From Prochlorococcus sp. AG-442-N17 (GTDB lineage Bacteria > Cyanobacteriota > Cyanobacteriia > PCC-6307 > Cyanobiaceae), in assembly GCA_003212375.1 (NCBI GenBank), contig QCPY01000004.1, positions 24,238 through 88,237 of the forward strand: a DNA stretch of 64,000 bases, given 5' to 3'. The notes beneath the pieces were generated by a model that worked only from the letters and a program-made list of their open reading frames with translations, searched no databases and was not told the origin of the DNA. The position numbers and the translations under genes are program-made. Numbering within the stretch: position 1 is the stretch's first letter; every line of letters starts with the position of its first letter. Below are positions 34,030 to 45,158 of this stretch, in pieces.

Positions 34030-35201
34030 TGGAAAATAATTTTATCTATTTAGATAATGCATCCACAACTCCATTATCTGAGAATGTTTTAAATATAATA
34101 AATTTAGCTTATAGAAATTATTGGCATAACCCTTCATCTACATATGAGCCAGGGATAAAATGCTCTACATATCTTGAAAATCTTAGATCTAAAATTGCTT
34201 ATATATTTGAAGCAGAACCAGAGGACATAATTTTTACTTCTGGTTCTTCGGAATCAACAAATATTGTATTTAATAATATTTATGAGAAATTTAAAAATGG
34301 TAAAGTTGTTATTTCCAATGTTGAACATCAAGCAACAACTGTTTGTGCTAATAAACTAAGAAAACAAAAATGGGATATTTACGAATGGGCGGTAAATAAT
34401 GATGGAATTTTAAATATTTCTAATATCGATATAATTTTAGCCAATGATACTAGGCTTTTATCAATTATTTGGGGACAAAGTGAAATTGGGACAGTACAAC
34501 CTGTTCAATTTATAGGTTCCAAATGTGAAGAATTAAATATAATGTTTCATTTGGATGGAACTCAAATATTAAGTAATGGAATATTCAGTTGGAAAGATCT
34601 TAAATGTGATTTTTTAAGTTTATCTGCTCATAAATTTGGAGGTCCAAAAGGTATCGGTATTCTTTTAACAAATGAAAAGTCTAGACAAATTTTAAAAAAT
34701 AAAGATATATCACTTACGCAGGAATTTTCAATTAGACAAGGAACACAAGCTTTGCCATTAATTGCTGGAATGTATGAATCATTAAAAAATATTAAAGGAA
34801 AAATAAAATTATATGATTACATAACTGAATTTCCTTCTAATAATATTGTTAAACTTAAAAATTATTTTTTTCAAAAAATTAAGGATAATAACCATATAAA
34901 GATTACGGGTAGTATCAACAATAGACTTCCCAATCATATTTCGTTTCTACTATTAAATAAATTATTTGAGCCTATAAGGGCCTATAAGATTGTTAATTTC
35001 ATGTCAGAAAATAGAATAGCTATAAGTAGTGGAAGTGCTTGTTCAAGCTCATCTGGGAAACCTAGCTCAACACTTAAAAATATTGGTTTAAAAGATGATG
35101 AACTATATTCAAATATTCGTGTTAGTTTAGGTTCAATAAACAATAAGTCAGAAATAGATAAATTTTTAGAACTTATTCAAATATGTATTGACAAATTTTA
35201 A
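34029..35201 (+). CDS. Cysteine desulfurase family (NifS/IscS-like) aminotransferase
   Basis: IYLDNASTTPLSENVL, FTSGSSESTNIV, SLSAHKFGGPKGIGIL, SSGSACSS. Confidence 0.9.
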   Translation: MENNFIYLDNASTTPLSENVLNIINLAYRNYWHNPSSTYEPGIKCSTYLENLRSKIAYIFEAEPEDIIFTSGSSESTNIVFNNIYEKFKNGKVVISNVEHQATTVCANKLRKQKWDIYEWAVNNDGILNISNIDIILANDTRLLSIIWGQSEIGTVQPVQFIGSKCEELNIMFHLDGTQILSNGIFSWKDLKCDFLSLSAHKFGGPKGIGILLTNEKSRQILKNKDISLTQEFSIRQGTQALPLIAGMYESLKNIKGKIKLYDYITEFPSNNIVKLKNYFFQKIKDNNHIKITGSINNRLPNHISFLLLNKLFEPIRAYKIVNFMSENRIAISSGSACSSSSGKPSSTLKNIGLKDDELYSNIRVSLGSINNKSEIDKFLELIQICIDKF

Positions 35202-35827
35202 TGGATACTAATTACAGACTACCTAAAGATTTAAATGAATCTCTTAAGAATATGGAGGATGCAATTTTTCTAAGTTTATTAGATTCAAATAAAAGATTTA
35301 CTATAGAATTTAATTTCGAAGGATTGAAGTTTAACAGAATTGGAATAACTATCTACAAGATATTATCTAAAAATAATAATGTATTCATAACGTTTGCTGA
35401 TCAAGGTGCTGTGGCTTTGGCTCAAAGAGACTATCCAGATATCAAAGATAAAATCTTTACTTTTAAATCATTTAATGAATCAAATAATATAAATAATATT
35501 GATAGTGCAATGATCTCGATATTACCTCAGCCATATGATTTCGATTCATTTGAACCTATGTCAGATAATTATCAAGGAACGCATTATTCATTAAATCCTA
35601 AATTTGAAGATGCCAATATTGGTATAGGAAGTATTATTAGAGAGAGACGTAAAAATTTTGTAAAAACTTGGAAAAATATTTATTTTCTTCAGCCTTTAAA
35701 TAAAGCTGCTCTTATGCATATTTATCCAAATAACTGGTTGCTTTTTAAAGAAGAAAATAAAAAATATTATTTTAAAAAGGAATTTGATATTAAACCAGAT
35801 AATGAATCTATTTTTGTAAATTTATAG
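35201..35827 (+). CDS. DUF1995-like protein
   Basis: LNESLKNMEDAIFLSLLDSNKRFTIEFNFEGLKF...NPKFEDANIGIGSIIRERRKNFVKTWKNIYFLQP. Confidence 0.65.
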   Translation: MDTNYRLPKDLNESLKNMEDAIFLSLLDSNKRFTIEFNFEGLKFNRIGITIYKILSKNNNVFITFADQGAVALAQRDYPDIKDKIFTFKSFNESNNINNIDSAMISILPQPYDFDSFEPMSDNYQGTHYSLNPKFEDANIGIGSIIRERRKNFVKTWKNIYFLQPLNKAALMHIYPNNWLLFKEENKKYYFKKEFDIKPDNESIFVNL

Positions 35828-35834
35828 ATTAAAT

Positions 35835-37058
35835 GTGTTAAAAAAAATTTTTTCATTCTTCATTATTGTTCTTGCATTAGTAACATCTCCTTTATTAATA
35901 AGATATTTACTAACAAATCAGAAATTAACCATTTTAAATAGTATTTATTTTAATTTCCCTGGAATAATTACTAAAAATAAAAAATGTCCTACATATGATG
36001 CTTTATTGAATCAATCACTCGATGATTCTTTCAGTGTATCAATTATCAATAATAGCGGGACATTAATTAGTTCCTTTAATGATGAAGTTCTAAGGTTGCC
36101 AGCATCAAATCAAAAATTATTTTCATCAGCATATGTTTTAAGTAAATATAAATTAAATAATAATTTAAAAACTTCCTTATTAAAAAAAAATAAAAACAAT
36201 TATTATTTGCTCGGTCAAGGTGATCCAGATCTTAATTATGAACATATAATCGAACTAATTTCAAACGTTAAAGAAAATAAAATTATTAACTTTAATATTG
36301 TAGAAATTGATTCAAATTTAAATTGGCCTAATGGTTGGACAAATACTGATAAACTTTTCGAATATGGATCTCCAATTACATCTCTTGCAATAGAAAGTAA
36401 TCAAAATAAATATGAAGATATTTATGCTTTAAAAATTTTTATTAAAAACTATTTAAAAGATAAATTTCCAAATTCAAAAGTAAATATAGATTTGTTTGAT
36501 TCGGAAAAAACATTTTATTTAAAAGATATAAAAGAGATAAATACAATATATTCATCTCCAATTCTTTCATTATTAACTCTAACAAATTCTGATAGCCATA
36601 ATTTTACTGCTGAATCTCTCTTTAAAAATGCATCTAATACATGGAATGAAAATGAATATATAAAATTGAAAAAATGGTTAGAAAATAAAGGGCTACCAAT
36701 AACTAATACATACTTTGCCGATGCAAGTGGATTATCTAGAAAAAATAAAATTACAACAAAGTTAGTTGTATTGTTTTTAGATAAAATGAGATATTCTAAT
36801 AATTTCCAAACTTATCAATCAACCCTTTCAATTATGGGCGTCAGAGGAACATTAGCTAAAAAATTTGTAAATAGTGAATTATCTGGAAAGTTTTTTGGAA
36901 AAACTGGTACTCTCTCAAATGTCTTTGCATTATCTGGCTTTTTATATAAAAATGAAAAGCCAATAATTATTAGCATTATCCAAAATTCTAATAATATTGA
37001 TAAAGAGAAAGCTTTTAAATTATTAAGTGATATTTATTATTTGAAATCCTGTAAATAA
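35835..37058 (+). CDS. D-alanyl-D-alanine carboxypeptidase, PBP4/DacB family (GTG start)
   Basis: LPASNQKLFSSAYVLSKY (SxxK), FADASGLSRKNKITT (SxN-type), FFGKTGTLSNVFALSGF (KTG). Confidence 0.85.
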   Translation: MLKKIFSFFIIVLALVTSPLLIRYLLTNQKLTILNSIYFNFPGIITKNKKCPTYDALLNQSLDDSFSVSIINNSGTLISSFNDEVLRLPASNQKLFSSAYVLSKYKLNNNLKTSLLKKNKNNYYLLGQGDPDLNYEHIIELISNVKENKIINFNIVEIDSNLNWPNGWTNTDKLFEYGSPITSLAIESNQNKYEDIYALKIFIKNYLKDKFPNSKVNIDLFDSEKTFYLKDIKEINTIYSSPILSLLTLTNSDSHNFTAESLFKNASNTWNENEYIKLKKWLENKGLPITNTYFADASGLSRKNKITTKLVVLFLDKMRYSNNFQTYQSTLSIMGVRGTLAKKFVNSELSGKFFGKTGTLSNVFALSGFLYKNEKPIIISIIQNSNNIDKEKAFKLLSDIYYLKSCK

Positions 37059-37063
37059 TAATA

Positions 37064-37537
37064 TTATTTAAAATATTCTTTTAAATCCCTTTCAACAGAA
37101 GGGGGTACCATGTGATTAATTTCACCACCAAATTTTGCAACTTCTTTTACTAAAGAACTACTTAGAAAACTGTAATTTGTATTTGTAGATAAAAATATAG
37201 TTTCAATATCATTATTAAGAGATTTATTTGTATGAGCAATCTGAAGTTCATACTCAAAATCACTCATTGCTCTTAAGCCTCTAAGAATAAGGTTAGCTTT
37301 TAGATCATTTGCACAATCAACAGTGAGTCCCGAATAAGAAATAACTTCAATATTAGGTAAATGAGTAAGAGAATTTTTTATCTGTAATATTCTTCTTTGA
37401 AGATTAAAAGTTGGAGTTTTAGAAGTATTTTCTAGAACAGCAACTACTAGATTACCAAATATTCTTTCAGCCCTTTCTATTAAATCAATATGCCCGTTTG
37501 TTAAAGGATCAAATGTACCTGGATAAAGAATTTTCAT
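37064..37537 (-). CDS. coaD: Pantetheine-phosphate adenylyltransferase
   Basis: [43 protein letters not shown]. Confidence 0.97.
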   Translation of the reverse strand: MKILYPGTFDPLTNGHIDLIERAERIFGNLVVAVLENTSKTPTFNLQRRILQIKNSLTHLPNIEVISYSGLTVDCANDLKANLILRGLRAMSDFEYELQIAHTNKSLNNDIETIFLSTNTNYSFLSSSLVKEVAKFGGEINHMVPPSVERDLKEYFK

Positions 37538-37596
37538 GAATTTATTATGATCGAATAAGAAATTTAGTTAAAATAAGTTTATTAGATAAATCAATT

Positions 37597-38085
37597 ATGA
37601 CATTAAATCTTGAAGCAAAAAAAATCTTATTAAGAAAAATACCTCACGGATTATTCATTTGTGGAGTTAGAGATGAGGATAAAAATGAAGTAAATGGATT
37701 TACTGCTAGTTGGGTGACTCAAGGATCCTTTACACCTCCATTAGTAGTAATGGCTGTAAGAGCAGAGGGATCTAGTCATGAAATAATAAAGTCCACCAAT
37801 AAGTTTTCATTAAATGTGCTCAAAAGTGATCAAAAGGATTTAGCCGCTGTTTTCTTTAAACCTCAAAAAGCATTAGGAGGCAGATTTGAATCTGTTGAAT
37901 TTAATTTAGGTGAGCTTGGATTGCCTATTTTAGTTGATAGTGTAGGCGGAGTTGAATGTAATGTTGTTGGTAGTGTTATTCATGGAGACCATACCGTTTT
38001 TGTAGGAGAAGTTCAATCTGCTTATTTGAATAATGACGTTGAATCACTAAATTTATCTTCAACTGGCTGGAATTATGGAGGTTAA
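37597..38085 (+). CDS. Flavin reductase-like domain protein
   Basis: IPHGLFICGVRDEDKNEVNGFTASWVTQGSFTPPLVVMAV. Confidence 0.85.
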   Translation: MTLNLEAKKILLRKIPHGLFICGVRDEDKNEVNGFTASWVTQGSFTPPLVVMAVRAEGSSHEIIKSTNKFSLNVLKSDQKDLAAVFFKPQKALGGRFESVEFNLGELGLPILVDSVGGVECNVVGSVIHGDHTVFVGEVQSAYLNNDVESLNLSSTGWNYGG

Positions 38086-38094
38086 CCTTTATAA

Positions 38095-40053
38095 ATGAGT
38101 AATTCCCTTATCGAAACAAAAAAAAACAATATTAATTTTAAGATTGAATATAAATTAATTAATAATAAGGAGTTATTAAAATCAAGATTATCCGAAATCC
38201 CTAAGTCTTCTGGTTGCTATCTCTTTAAAGATATAGATAATAATTTACTTTATATTGGTAAATCTAAAAAACTACGCAGTAGGGTAAGTAGTTATTTCAC
38301 TAATTTTTCAGATTTAACTCCGAGATTAAGTTTGATGGTTCGTCAAATAACCGAAATAGAAATTATAGTCACAGATAGTGAATATGAAGCACTAAATTTA
38401 GAGTCAAATTTAATAAAAACAAACAAACCTTACTTTAATATTCTTTTAAAGGATGATAAGAAATATCCATATCTTTGTATAACATGGAGTGAAAAATATC
38501 CTCGAATATTTATTACAAGAAGAAGAAGAAATAGAAATAATTTAGATAGATATTATGGACCTTATGTTGATGTCGGATTATTAAGGAGAACATTATTTAC
38601 GATAAAAAAAATATTTCCACTTAGACAAAGACCAAGGCCAGTATATAAAGATAGAACTTGTTTAAATTATTCAATAGGAAGATGTCCAGGTGTTTGCCAA
38701 GAAGTAATATCATCTGACGATTATAAAAAAATAATGAAACAAGTATCTATGATATTTCAGGGAAGGAATGATGACTTAGAAAAATTTTTGCAAAATAAAA
38801 TGCTGCAATTTTCAAATGATTTAGATTATGAGAATGCAGCAAAAATAAGAGACCAAATTTGTGGTTTAAAATTATTAACTGAATCACAAAAAATTTCAAT
38901 ACCGGATTCTTCAATTAATAGAGATATCTTTGGAATAGTTTCAGAAAAAAATGTTGCTAGTATACAAATTTTCCAAATGAGATCTGGTAAACTCATTGGG
39001 AGAATTGGCTATAGTCAAAAATTAAATAATGAAGATGAAAATCTTACTCTACAAAGGGTATTAGAAGAGCATTATATGAATGTTGAAGGCGTAGAAATAC
39101 CATCTGAAATTCTTATTCAATATAAACTGCCAAAACAATCAACCATAGAGGATTGGTTAACGGAGCTAAGAAGAAAGAAAGTAAAAATAATAATCCCAAA
39201 AAGAAATAAAAAACATGAAACAGTAGAGATGGTTTTAAAAAATGCGAAATTAGAATTAGATAGAATATTAAATGGTATACAAGATAATGAATCCTCAATT
39301 GAGGATCTTGCCCAAATACTTGAATTAAGCGAACAACCTAAAAGAATTGAAGGTTATGATATAAGCCATATTCAAGGTACAGACCCCGTAGCATCGCAAG
39401 TCGTTTTTATTGATGGTATTCCTTCTAAACAACATTATAGGAAATATAAAATTAAAGATCCAAATGTTTTTATAGGCCATAGTGATGATTTTGCTTCGAT
39501 ATATGAAGTAATACATAGAAGGTTTAGAAAATGGTCAAGATACAAAAAAGCCGGAGGGGATTTATCAATATTGCATGATAAAACGAATAGCAAATTAGAC
39601 AATCAACTTCTATCAGATTGGCCTGATTTAATAATGATTGACGGAGGTAAAGGGCAATTGAATGCAGCTATTAAAGCATTAAAAGAATTAAATCTAGAGG
39701 AAGAAGTTACTATATGCTCATTGGCAAAAAAAAATGAAGAAATATATATTCCAGGTTTTAAAAAGTCTCTTGATACTGATGAAAATCAAAAAGGAGTTCT
39801 CCTATTAAGAAGGATAAGAGATGAAGCACACAGATTTGCATTATCTTTTCATAGAGATAAAAGGTCTAAAAGGATGAATAGATCACAATTGTCCCAAATC
39901 AGTGGATTAGGTCCATCAAGAATAAGAGAATTACTCGAGCATTTTAAATCAATAGATGCGATAAGAATTGCTAGTAAAGAGGATTTATTAAAAGTTAAAG
40001 GACTTGGAACAAATTCAGTAAATGATATATATAACTATTTTAACGAGTTATAA
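38095..40053 (+). CDS. uvrC: Excinuclease ABC subunit C
   Basis: GIY-YIG start GCYLFKDIDNNLLYIGKSKKLRSRVSSYF; YDISHIQGTDPVASQVVF; MIDGGKGQLNAA. Confidence 0.97.
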   Translation: MSNSLIETKKNNINFKIEYKLINNKELLKSRLSEIPKSSGCYLFKDIDNNLLYIGKSKKLRSRVSSYFTNFSDLTPRLSLMVRQITEIEIIVTDSEYEALNLESNLIKTNKPYFNILLKDDKKYPYLCITWSEKYPRIFITRRRRNRNNLDRYYGPYVDVGLLRRTLFTIKKIFPLRQRPRPVYKDRTCLNYSIGRCPGVCQEVISSDDYKKIMKQVSMIFQGRNDDLEKFLQNKMLQFSNDLDYENAAKIRDQICGLKLLTESQKISIPDSSINRDIFGIVSEKNVASIQIFQMRSGKLIGRIGYSQKLNNEDENLTLQRVLEEHYMNVEGVEIPSEILIQYKLPKQSTIEDWLTELRRKKVKIIIPKRNKKHETVEMVLKNAKLELDRILNGIQDNESSIEDLAQILELSEQPKRIEGYDISHIQGTDPVASQVVFIDGIPSKQHYRKYKIKDPNVFIGHSDDFASIYEVIHRRFRKWSRYKKAGGDLSILHDKTNSKLDNQLLSDWPDLIMIDGGKGQLNAAIKALKELNLEEEVTICSLAKKNEEIYIPGFKKSLDTDENQKGVLLLRRIRDEAHRFALSFHRDKRSKRMNRSQLSQISGLGPSRIRELLEHFKSIDAIRIASKEDLLKVKGLGTNSVNDIYNYFNEL

Positions 40054-40140
40054 ATATTAATTAATTTTTGAAAAATAGATTTCTTGATATTCATAAATAT
40101 AATTATATTAAAAATATACAATTAAAAAAAATCTAGTAAT

Positions 40141-40707
40141 TTGTCAGCTGAAGCATATCTCTGGTTTAAATCACTTCACATAATTGGTGTAATAGTATGG
40201 TTTTCGGGACTTTTTTATTTAGTCAGGCTTTTTATATATCATGAAGAATCTAAAAATATGGATAATGAATTAAAAATTGCCTTTGATAAACAATACACCT
40301 TGATGGAGAAAAGGCTGGCGAATATAATCACAACTCCTGGGATGATATTAGCTTTAAGTATGGCCATATGCATGGTTATTATGCAGCCAAGTTGGTTAAG
40401 TGAGAAGTGGTTGCAAATTAAAATTTCTTTTGTATTGGGTTTAGTAATTTATCATTCTTATTGTTACAAAATAATGAATGCATTACAAAATAGTAAATCA
40501 ACCATTTCAGCAAAAAACCTAAGATTATTAAATGAATTGCCTACTTTATTATTATTTATAATTGTACTTTTAGTTATTTTTAAAAATAATTTTCCAACCA
40601 GTGTTGCCACATGGAGTGTAGTAGCACTTGTTATTTTCATGTTGGCTTCAATACAATTATATGCAAAGATTAGAAAGAAAAATGAGAATTCATTAAGTAA
40701 TGAATAG
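40141..40707 (+). CDS. hemJ: HemJ-type protoporphyrinogen IX oxidase (TTG start)
   Basis: YLWFKSLHIIGVIVWFSGLFYLVRLFIYH; W-L--KW-QIK; RLLNELPTLLLFIIVLLVIFK. Confidence 0.9.
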   Translation: MSAEAYLWFKSLHIIGVIVWFSGLFYLVRLFIYHEESKNMDNELKIAFDKQYTLMEKRLANIITTPGMILALSMAICMVIMQPSWLSEKWLQIKISFVLGLVIYHSYCYKIMNALQNSKSTISAKNLRLLNELPTLLLFIIVLLVIFKNNFPTSVATWSVVALVIFMLASIQLYAKIRKKNENSLSNE

Positions 40708-41347
40708 GGAAGACTTAATAGAATTAACTTCAAATATTAATAAAAATAGTTGTCCTAAAGATATTAATTTTCACTGTCATACTAAATTTAGTGATGGTAG
40801 TTTAGAACCTAATGAACTTTTAGAACAAGCTTATAAAAATAACTTGAAATTTTTATCAATAACCGATCATCATACAATCAAAGCTCATGAATATATAAAA
40901 AAAAATAATATACTCAAAAATTATCCTAAAGATTCTTTTACATTAATTTCAGGAATAGAAATTAATTGTTTGATTCTAGGATGTTTAGTACATGTAATTG
41001 GATTGGGAATAGATATAAAAAGTAGATACCTAAATCCCTACATCCTTGGAGAATCTCCAATAGGTAATGATTTAAATATTAAATCAGTTACTAAAGCAAT
41101 AAACTTAGCTGGTGGTTTATCATTCCTCGCTCATCCAGCAAGGTATAGGATCCCCTTTTATAAATTAATTCCTGAGGCCAAAATTCAAGGTATTGATGGA
41201 ATAGAGGTTTGGTACGATTATGAACTTAATGAACTATGGAATCCTAGTTTATTTGTATGTTCAGAAATAGATAAATTAGCAGATAAATATTCAATGCTAA
41301 AAACATGCGGAACAGATAGTCATGGGCTTTCATTATTAGGCAGGTGA
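40700..41347 (+). CDS. PHP-domain metal-dependent phosphoesterase
   Basis: NFHCHTKFSDGSLEPNELLEQAYKNNLKFLSITDHHT; CGTDSHG. Confidence 0.9.
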   Translation: MNREDLIELTSNINKNSCPKDINFHCHTKFSDGSLEPNELLEQAYKNNLKFLSITDHHTIKAHEYIKKNNILKNYPKDSFTLISGIEINCLILGCLVHVIGLGIDIKSRYLNPYILGESPIGNDLNIKSVTKAINLAGGLSFLAHPARYRIPFYKLIPEAKIQGIDGIEVWYDYELNELWNPSLFVCSEIDKLADKYSMLKTCGTDSHGLSLLGR

Positions 41348-41348
41348 T

Positions 41349-44300
41349 TTAAAATTCTTTTTTTTCAATTATTGATTCAGTATTAATAATTATGTTCTTT
41401 AAATTTTCAATGACATCAGAAGAACAATTATTCCACATTTTTCTATTTGCAATTTCAAGAAATCTTTGTGCAACATCTCTCAAAGCCCATGGATTATTCT
41501 CTATAAAGAAATTCCTAAGATCCCGATCACATAACCATGATTTATAAACTTCCTCATAACACCAATCTGATACTACTTCAGTAGAAGCATCAAAAGCATA
41601 TAAGTAATCAAGTGTCGCTGAAAATTCAAACGCTCCTTTATAACCATTATCCTTCATTCCATTTATCCATTTAGGGTTAAGTATTCTTGATATAACAACT
41701 TTATTAATTTCATCTTGTAATTTTGAAATTTTAGATAATCCAAATTTAGATAAATCACCATGATACATTTCAGGTAATTTACCGCTTAATTTTTTTACTG
41801 CTGAAGATAAACCACCCTGAAACTGATAATAGTCATCAGAATCTAAAATATCATGTTCCTTATTATCTTGGTTATGAACAACTAACTGCACATTTTTAAG
41901 AGCATTTTCTAATGATTTTTTATTCTCTATAGGTTCAAGATTATCACTATAAATCCACTTACTCCAATTAAGAAAAGATTCTCCAAAATCATCTATATTT
42001 TCCCAATTAGAATTTGATATTAGTTCTTGTAGACCAGCTCCATATGAACCTGGCGCTGACCCAAATATACGATAAATAGGATTGCCATCTTTTAATGCTT
42101 TAGCAAGAGGGTTAAAATTATCATTCTCATTAAGATTAGAAATTAGATTTATTGCTTTAGACGTTAATTTAACTAATTGAGGAAATGCATCTCTAAACAT
42201 TCCCGAGATTCTTAATGTAACATCTACTCTTGGTCTTTCGAGAACAGATAAAGGGATGATTTCTAAGTCAACTACTCTCCTTGAGGGTCCATCCCAAATA
42301 GGTTGTACGCCCAATAAATATAATATTTGACAAATTTCTTCTCCACCATTTCGCATGGTGGATGTTGCCCATACAGATATTGCTATATTTTTTAAATCTT
42401 CTCCATTTTCTTGTTTATATAAATCAACTATTTGAGACGCAGATTTACAACCAACACTCCATGCTGATTCAGTTGGCAGTCCTCTCGCATCAACTGAAAA
42501 GAAATTTTTACCAGTGGGTAAAGCCTCAGTTTTACCTCTGGTAGGGGCTCCAGATGGACCACTTTTTACATATTTGCCATTTAATGAATCAATAAATGAT
42601 TGTTTTTCATTATATGAAGAAATAATGATTGGATTAAGTATCTCATTTTTTAATAATAAAAAATAATTATTATGTTTTTTATCATTAAAGAAATAGTCTA
42701 TTATTTTCTGATTTTTATATTTGTCTAAATATTTTATATTAGTTTTCTTTTTGTAAAATAACAAATAAATTATATATCTTGCTTGTTGTTCCAAAAACTC
42801 AATAGCCATTCTAAAATTTAATATTTTTTTGTTTGAAAACCTCAATAATATTTTTTTATCCTTTTCAGTTAAATTTTGATCATATTTATTTGTCCAAGGA
42901 TTCAAATCTAGTTGTAAATTTTTCGCTATATATTGAACAACACCAATTCGGTTGGAATTTGGTGCTCTTGCAATACACAAGAATAAATTTATTTCATTAA
43001 TATCATTCTGCCTACTGCCAAATACATGCAAACCTGTTCTAATTTGAGATTCTTTAATTTTGCAAAGAAAAGAATCAATTTCTTGTATTTGATTATTTTT
43101 ATTCTTTAGATTAAATTCACTAAAATCTTTTTTAATTAATTCAAAAATCGATTTTTCTATTATTTCAATACGATTTGAATTTAATAATTTTGCTTCAAAA
43201 TATTCGTCTAAATAATTTTCTAATATTAAATATTTACCATATAATTCTGACCTATCCAAAGGAGGGGTTAAATGATCAATAATTGTGGCAGCAGTTCTTC
43301 TTTTAGCCTGGGAACCTTCTCCAGGATCATTTACGATAAAGGGATATATGTTAGGTATCGCTGGACAAATAATATTTGGGAAACATTTATTACTAAGACC
43401 TATAGATTTACCAGGTAACCATTCAACAGTCCCATGTTTACCAATATGGCATATAGCATTCGCTTTAAAAACTTTTTCTATCCAAAAATATTGTGCTAAA
43501 TATCTATGGGGAGGTGGAAGATCAGGAGAATGAATATCTCTATCAGTGTAAGGGTCATAACCTCGTTGAGGTTGAATCAATAATGTTATTTTTCCAAATC
43601 TAAGACCATTTATTGAGAAGCCTTCATTATCTAGATCGATCGCATCAAAGGGTTTACCCCAACGATTAACAATGATATTTTTAGGATCAAGTTCTAAATA
43701 ATTCCAATATTTTAAATATTCATTAAGTGGTAAGAAATCTAGTGGTTTATTATTTTGAGATTCAATATCATTAGTTCTAGTTTTTATAAGCATTGACATT
43801 AATTCCGAAGAATCTTGAGGAAAATTACACAATCCAAGGTCATAACCTTCTTCTTTTAACCAATTAAGAATATTTATTATTGAAGATGGTGTATTTAGAC
43901 CAACGCCATTACCGATTCTTCCATTCTTTACTGGATAATTACTTATTACTAAACAAATTCTTTTATCAAAATTATTAAGTTTTTGAAGTCTCACATAATT
44001 GTTTGCAAATTTTGAAATCCATTCAATCCCTACTTGATCAGCTTTGTAACTAGTAATTTCACTGTAAAGTGTATTTTTTTTTGATATTATTTCTTTAAAT
44101 GCAGAAGGACAGGTAGTAATTCTTCCATCAAATTCAGGAATAATAATTTGCATTAATAAATCAGATGAATTCATTCCAATTGATGAATTTAACCAATTTT
44201 TTCTTGATTTATTAGAAGAAAGAAGCTGTAAAATTGGTATTTTAAGAGAAGTAAAAATATTTGTAGAATTTTCAATTAAATCATTATTTTTGATTTGCGA

Positions 44301-45086
44301 TGAAGAAAATGAAGTTGTGGTAATTATTATTTTAATATCTTCTTTTTTAAAAATTTCTATTAATTTCTTTTGAATAATATGATCTTTTAGGGTTGAAATA
44401 AAAAATGTTTTAGGGGAAAGTCCGCATTTTCTTAACTGCAAGTTAAGTTTTTCGTTTACTTCTATTTCATTAGCCAAAAAAAGTGATTTATAGGATATTA
44501 TTCCAATCTTTTCTCCTTTTTCAATTTTCCAATCATACAAATAAGGATCTGCATAAAAAGAAATCTTCAAAAACTCATCAGGAATTAATGTTTCATCTAT
44601 TTTTAGATAATTTAAACAATTAAGAAATTTTCTATAATTATCCAGTCCCCCAGATCTTAGTAATTTAGAAATATTTAATGCTACATCTTTATCTATACTA
44701 CTTATTTCACATAAGGAAACTTCCTGATCAAGGGTGCCTGATAGGATTACTAACTTCCTTTTTTTATCAACTGCTTGCCAATTTAAAAGTTGTTCAATTC
44801 CATAGTTCCACGTACCTTTATCTCCGAATAATCGTAATACGACAACTTTTGCATAATTAATTGTTTTTAATAGATAATTATCTACTTGTGCTGAGGAATT
44901 TAAATTGGAAATTTCTAAAGCTCTTATATTATTTTTTAATGAAGCAAATTCTTTTTCTAACAATAAGTTCGACAAGAGATTTAAATCAGCTTTGACACTT
45001 GTTATAAAAATAAAATCTGCAATTGGTTGCTCTATTAAATCATCTTTATTCTTTTCATTTCCTGCTACATTTAATATCCTGTGCAT
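41349..45086 (-). CDS. cobN: Cobaltochelatase subunit CobN
   Basis: IGKHGTVEWLPGKSIGLS; GEGSQAKRRTAATIIDHLTPP; VWATSTMRNGGEEICQILYLLGVQPIWD. Confidence 0.96.
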   Translation of the reverse strand: MHRILNVAGNEKNKDDLIEQPIADFIFITSVKADLNLLSNLLLEKEFASLKNNIRALEISNLNSSAQVDNYLLKTINYAKVVVLRLFGDKGTWNYGIEQLLNWQAVDKKRKLVILSGTLDQEVSLCEISSIDKDVALNISKLLRSGGLDNYRKFLNCLNYLKIDETLIPDEFLKISFYADPYLYDWKIEKGEKIGIISYKSLFLANEIEVNEKLNLQLRKCGLSPKTFFISTLKDHIIQKKLIEIFKKEDIKIIITTTSFSSSQIKNNDLIENSTNIFTSLKIPILQLLSSNKSRKNWLNSSIGMNSSDLLMQIIIPEFDGRITTCPSAFKEIISKKNTLYSEITSYKADQVGIEWISKFANNYVRLQKLNNFDKRICLVISNYPVKNGRIGNGVGLNTPSSIINILNWLKEEGYDLGLCNFPQDSSELMSMLIKTRTNDIESQNNKPLDFLPLNEYLKYWNYLELDPKNIIVNRWGKPFDAIDLDNEGFSINGLRFGKITLLIQPQRGYDPYTDRDIHSPDLPPPHRYLAQYFWIEKVFKANAICHIGKHGTVEWLPGKSIGLSNKCFPNIICPAIPNIYPFIVNDPGEGSQAKRRTAATIIDHLTPPLDRSELYGKYLILENYLDEYFEAKLLNSNRIEIIEKSIFELIKKDFSEFNLKNKNNQIQEIDSFLCKIKESQIRTGLHVFGSRQNDINEINLFLCIARAPNSNRIGVVQYIAKNLQLDLNPWTNKYDQNLTEKDKKILLRFSNKKILNFRMAIEFLEQQARYIIYLLFYKKKTNIKYLDKYKNQKIIDYFFNDKKHNNYFLLLKNEILNPIIISSYNEKQSFIDSLNGKYVKSGPSGAPTRGKTEALPTGKNFFSVDARGLPTESAWSVGCKSASQIVDLYKQENGEDLKNIAISVWATSTMRNGGEEICQILYLLGVQPIWDGPSRRVVDLEIIPLSVLERPRVDVTLRISGMFRDAFPQLVKLTSKAINLISNLNENDNFNPLAKALKDGNPIYRIFGSAPGSYGAGLQELISNSNWENIDDFGESFLNWSKWIYSDNLEPIENKKSLENALKNVQLVVHNQDNKEHDILDSDDYYQFQGGLSSAVKKLSGKLPEMYHGDLSKFGLSKISKLQDEINKVVISRILNPKWINGMKDNGYKGAFEFSATLDYLYAFDASTEVVSDWCYEEVYKSWLCDRDLRNFFIENNPWALRDVAQRFLEIANRKMWNNCSSDVIENLKNIIINTESIIEKKEF

Positions 45087-45158
45087 TTTTATATATAAAT
45101 AGGGTTTAGAATACGTAAGTAGGATAAAACAAGTTTACCTTAATTAAATAAATTAAAT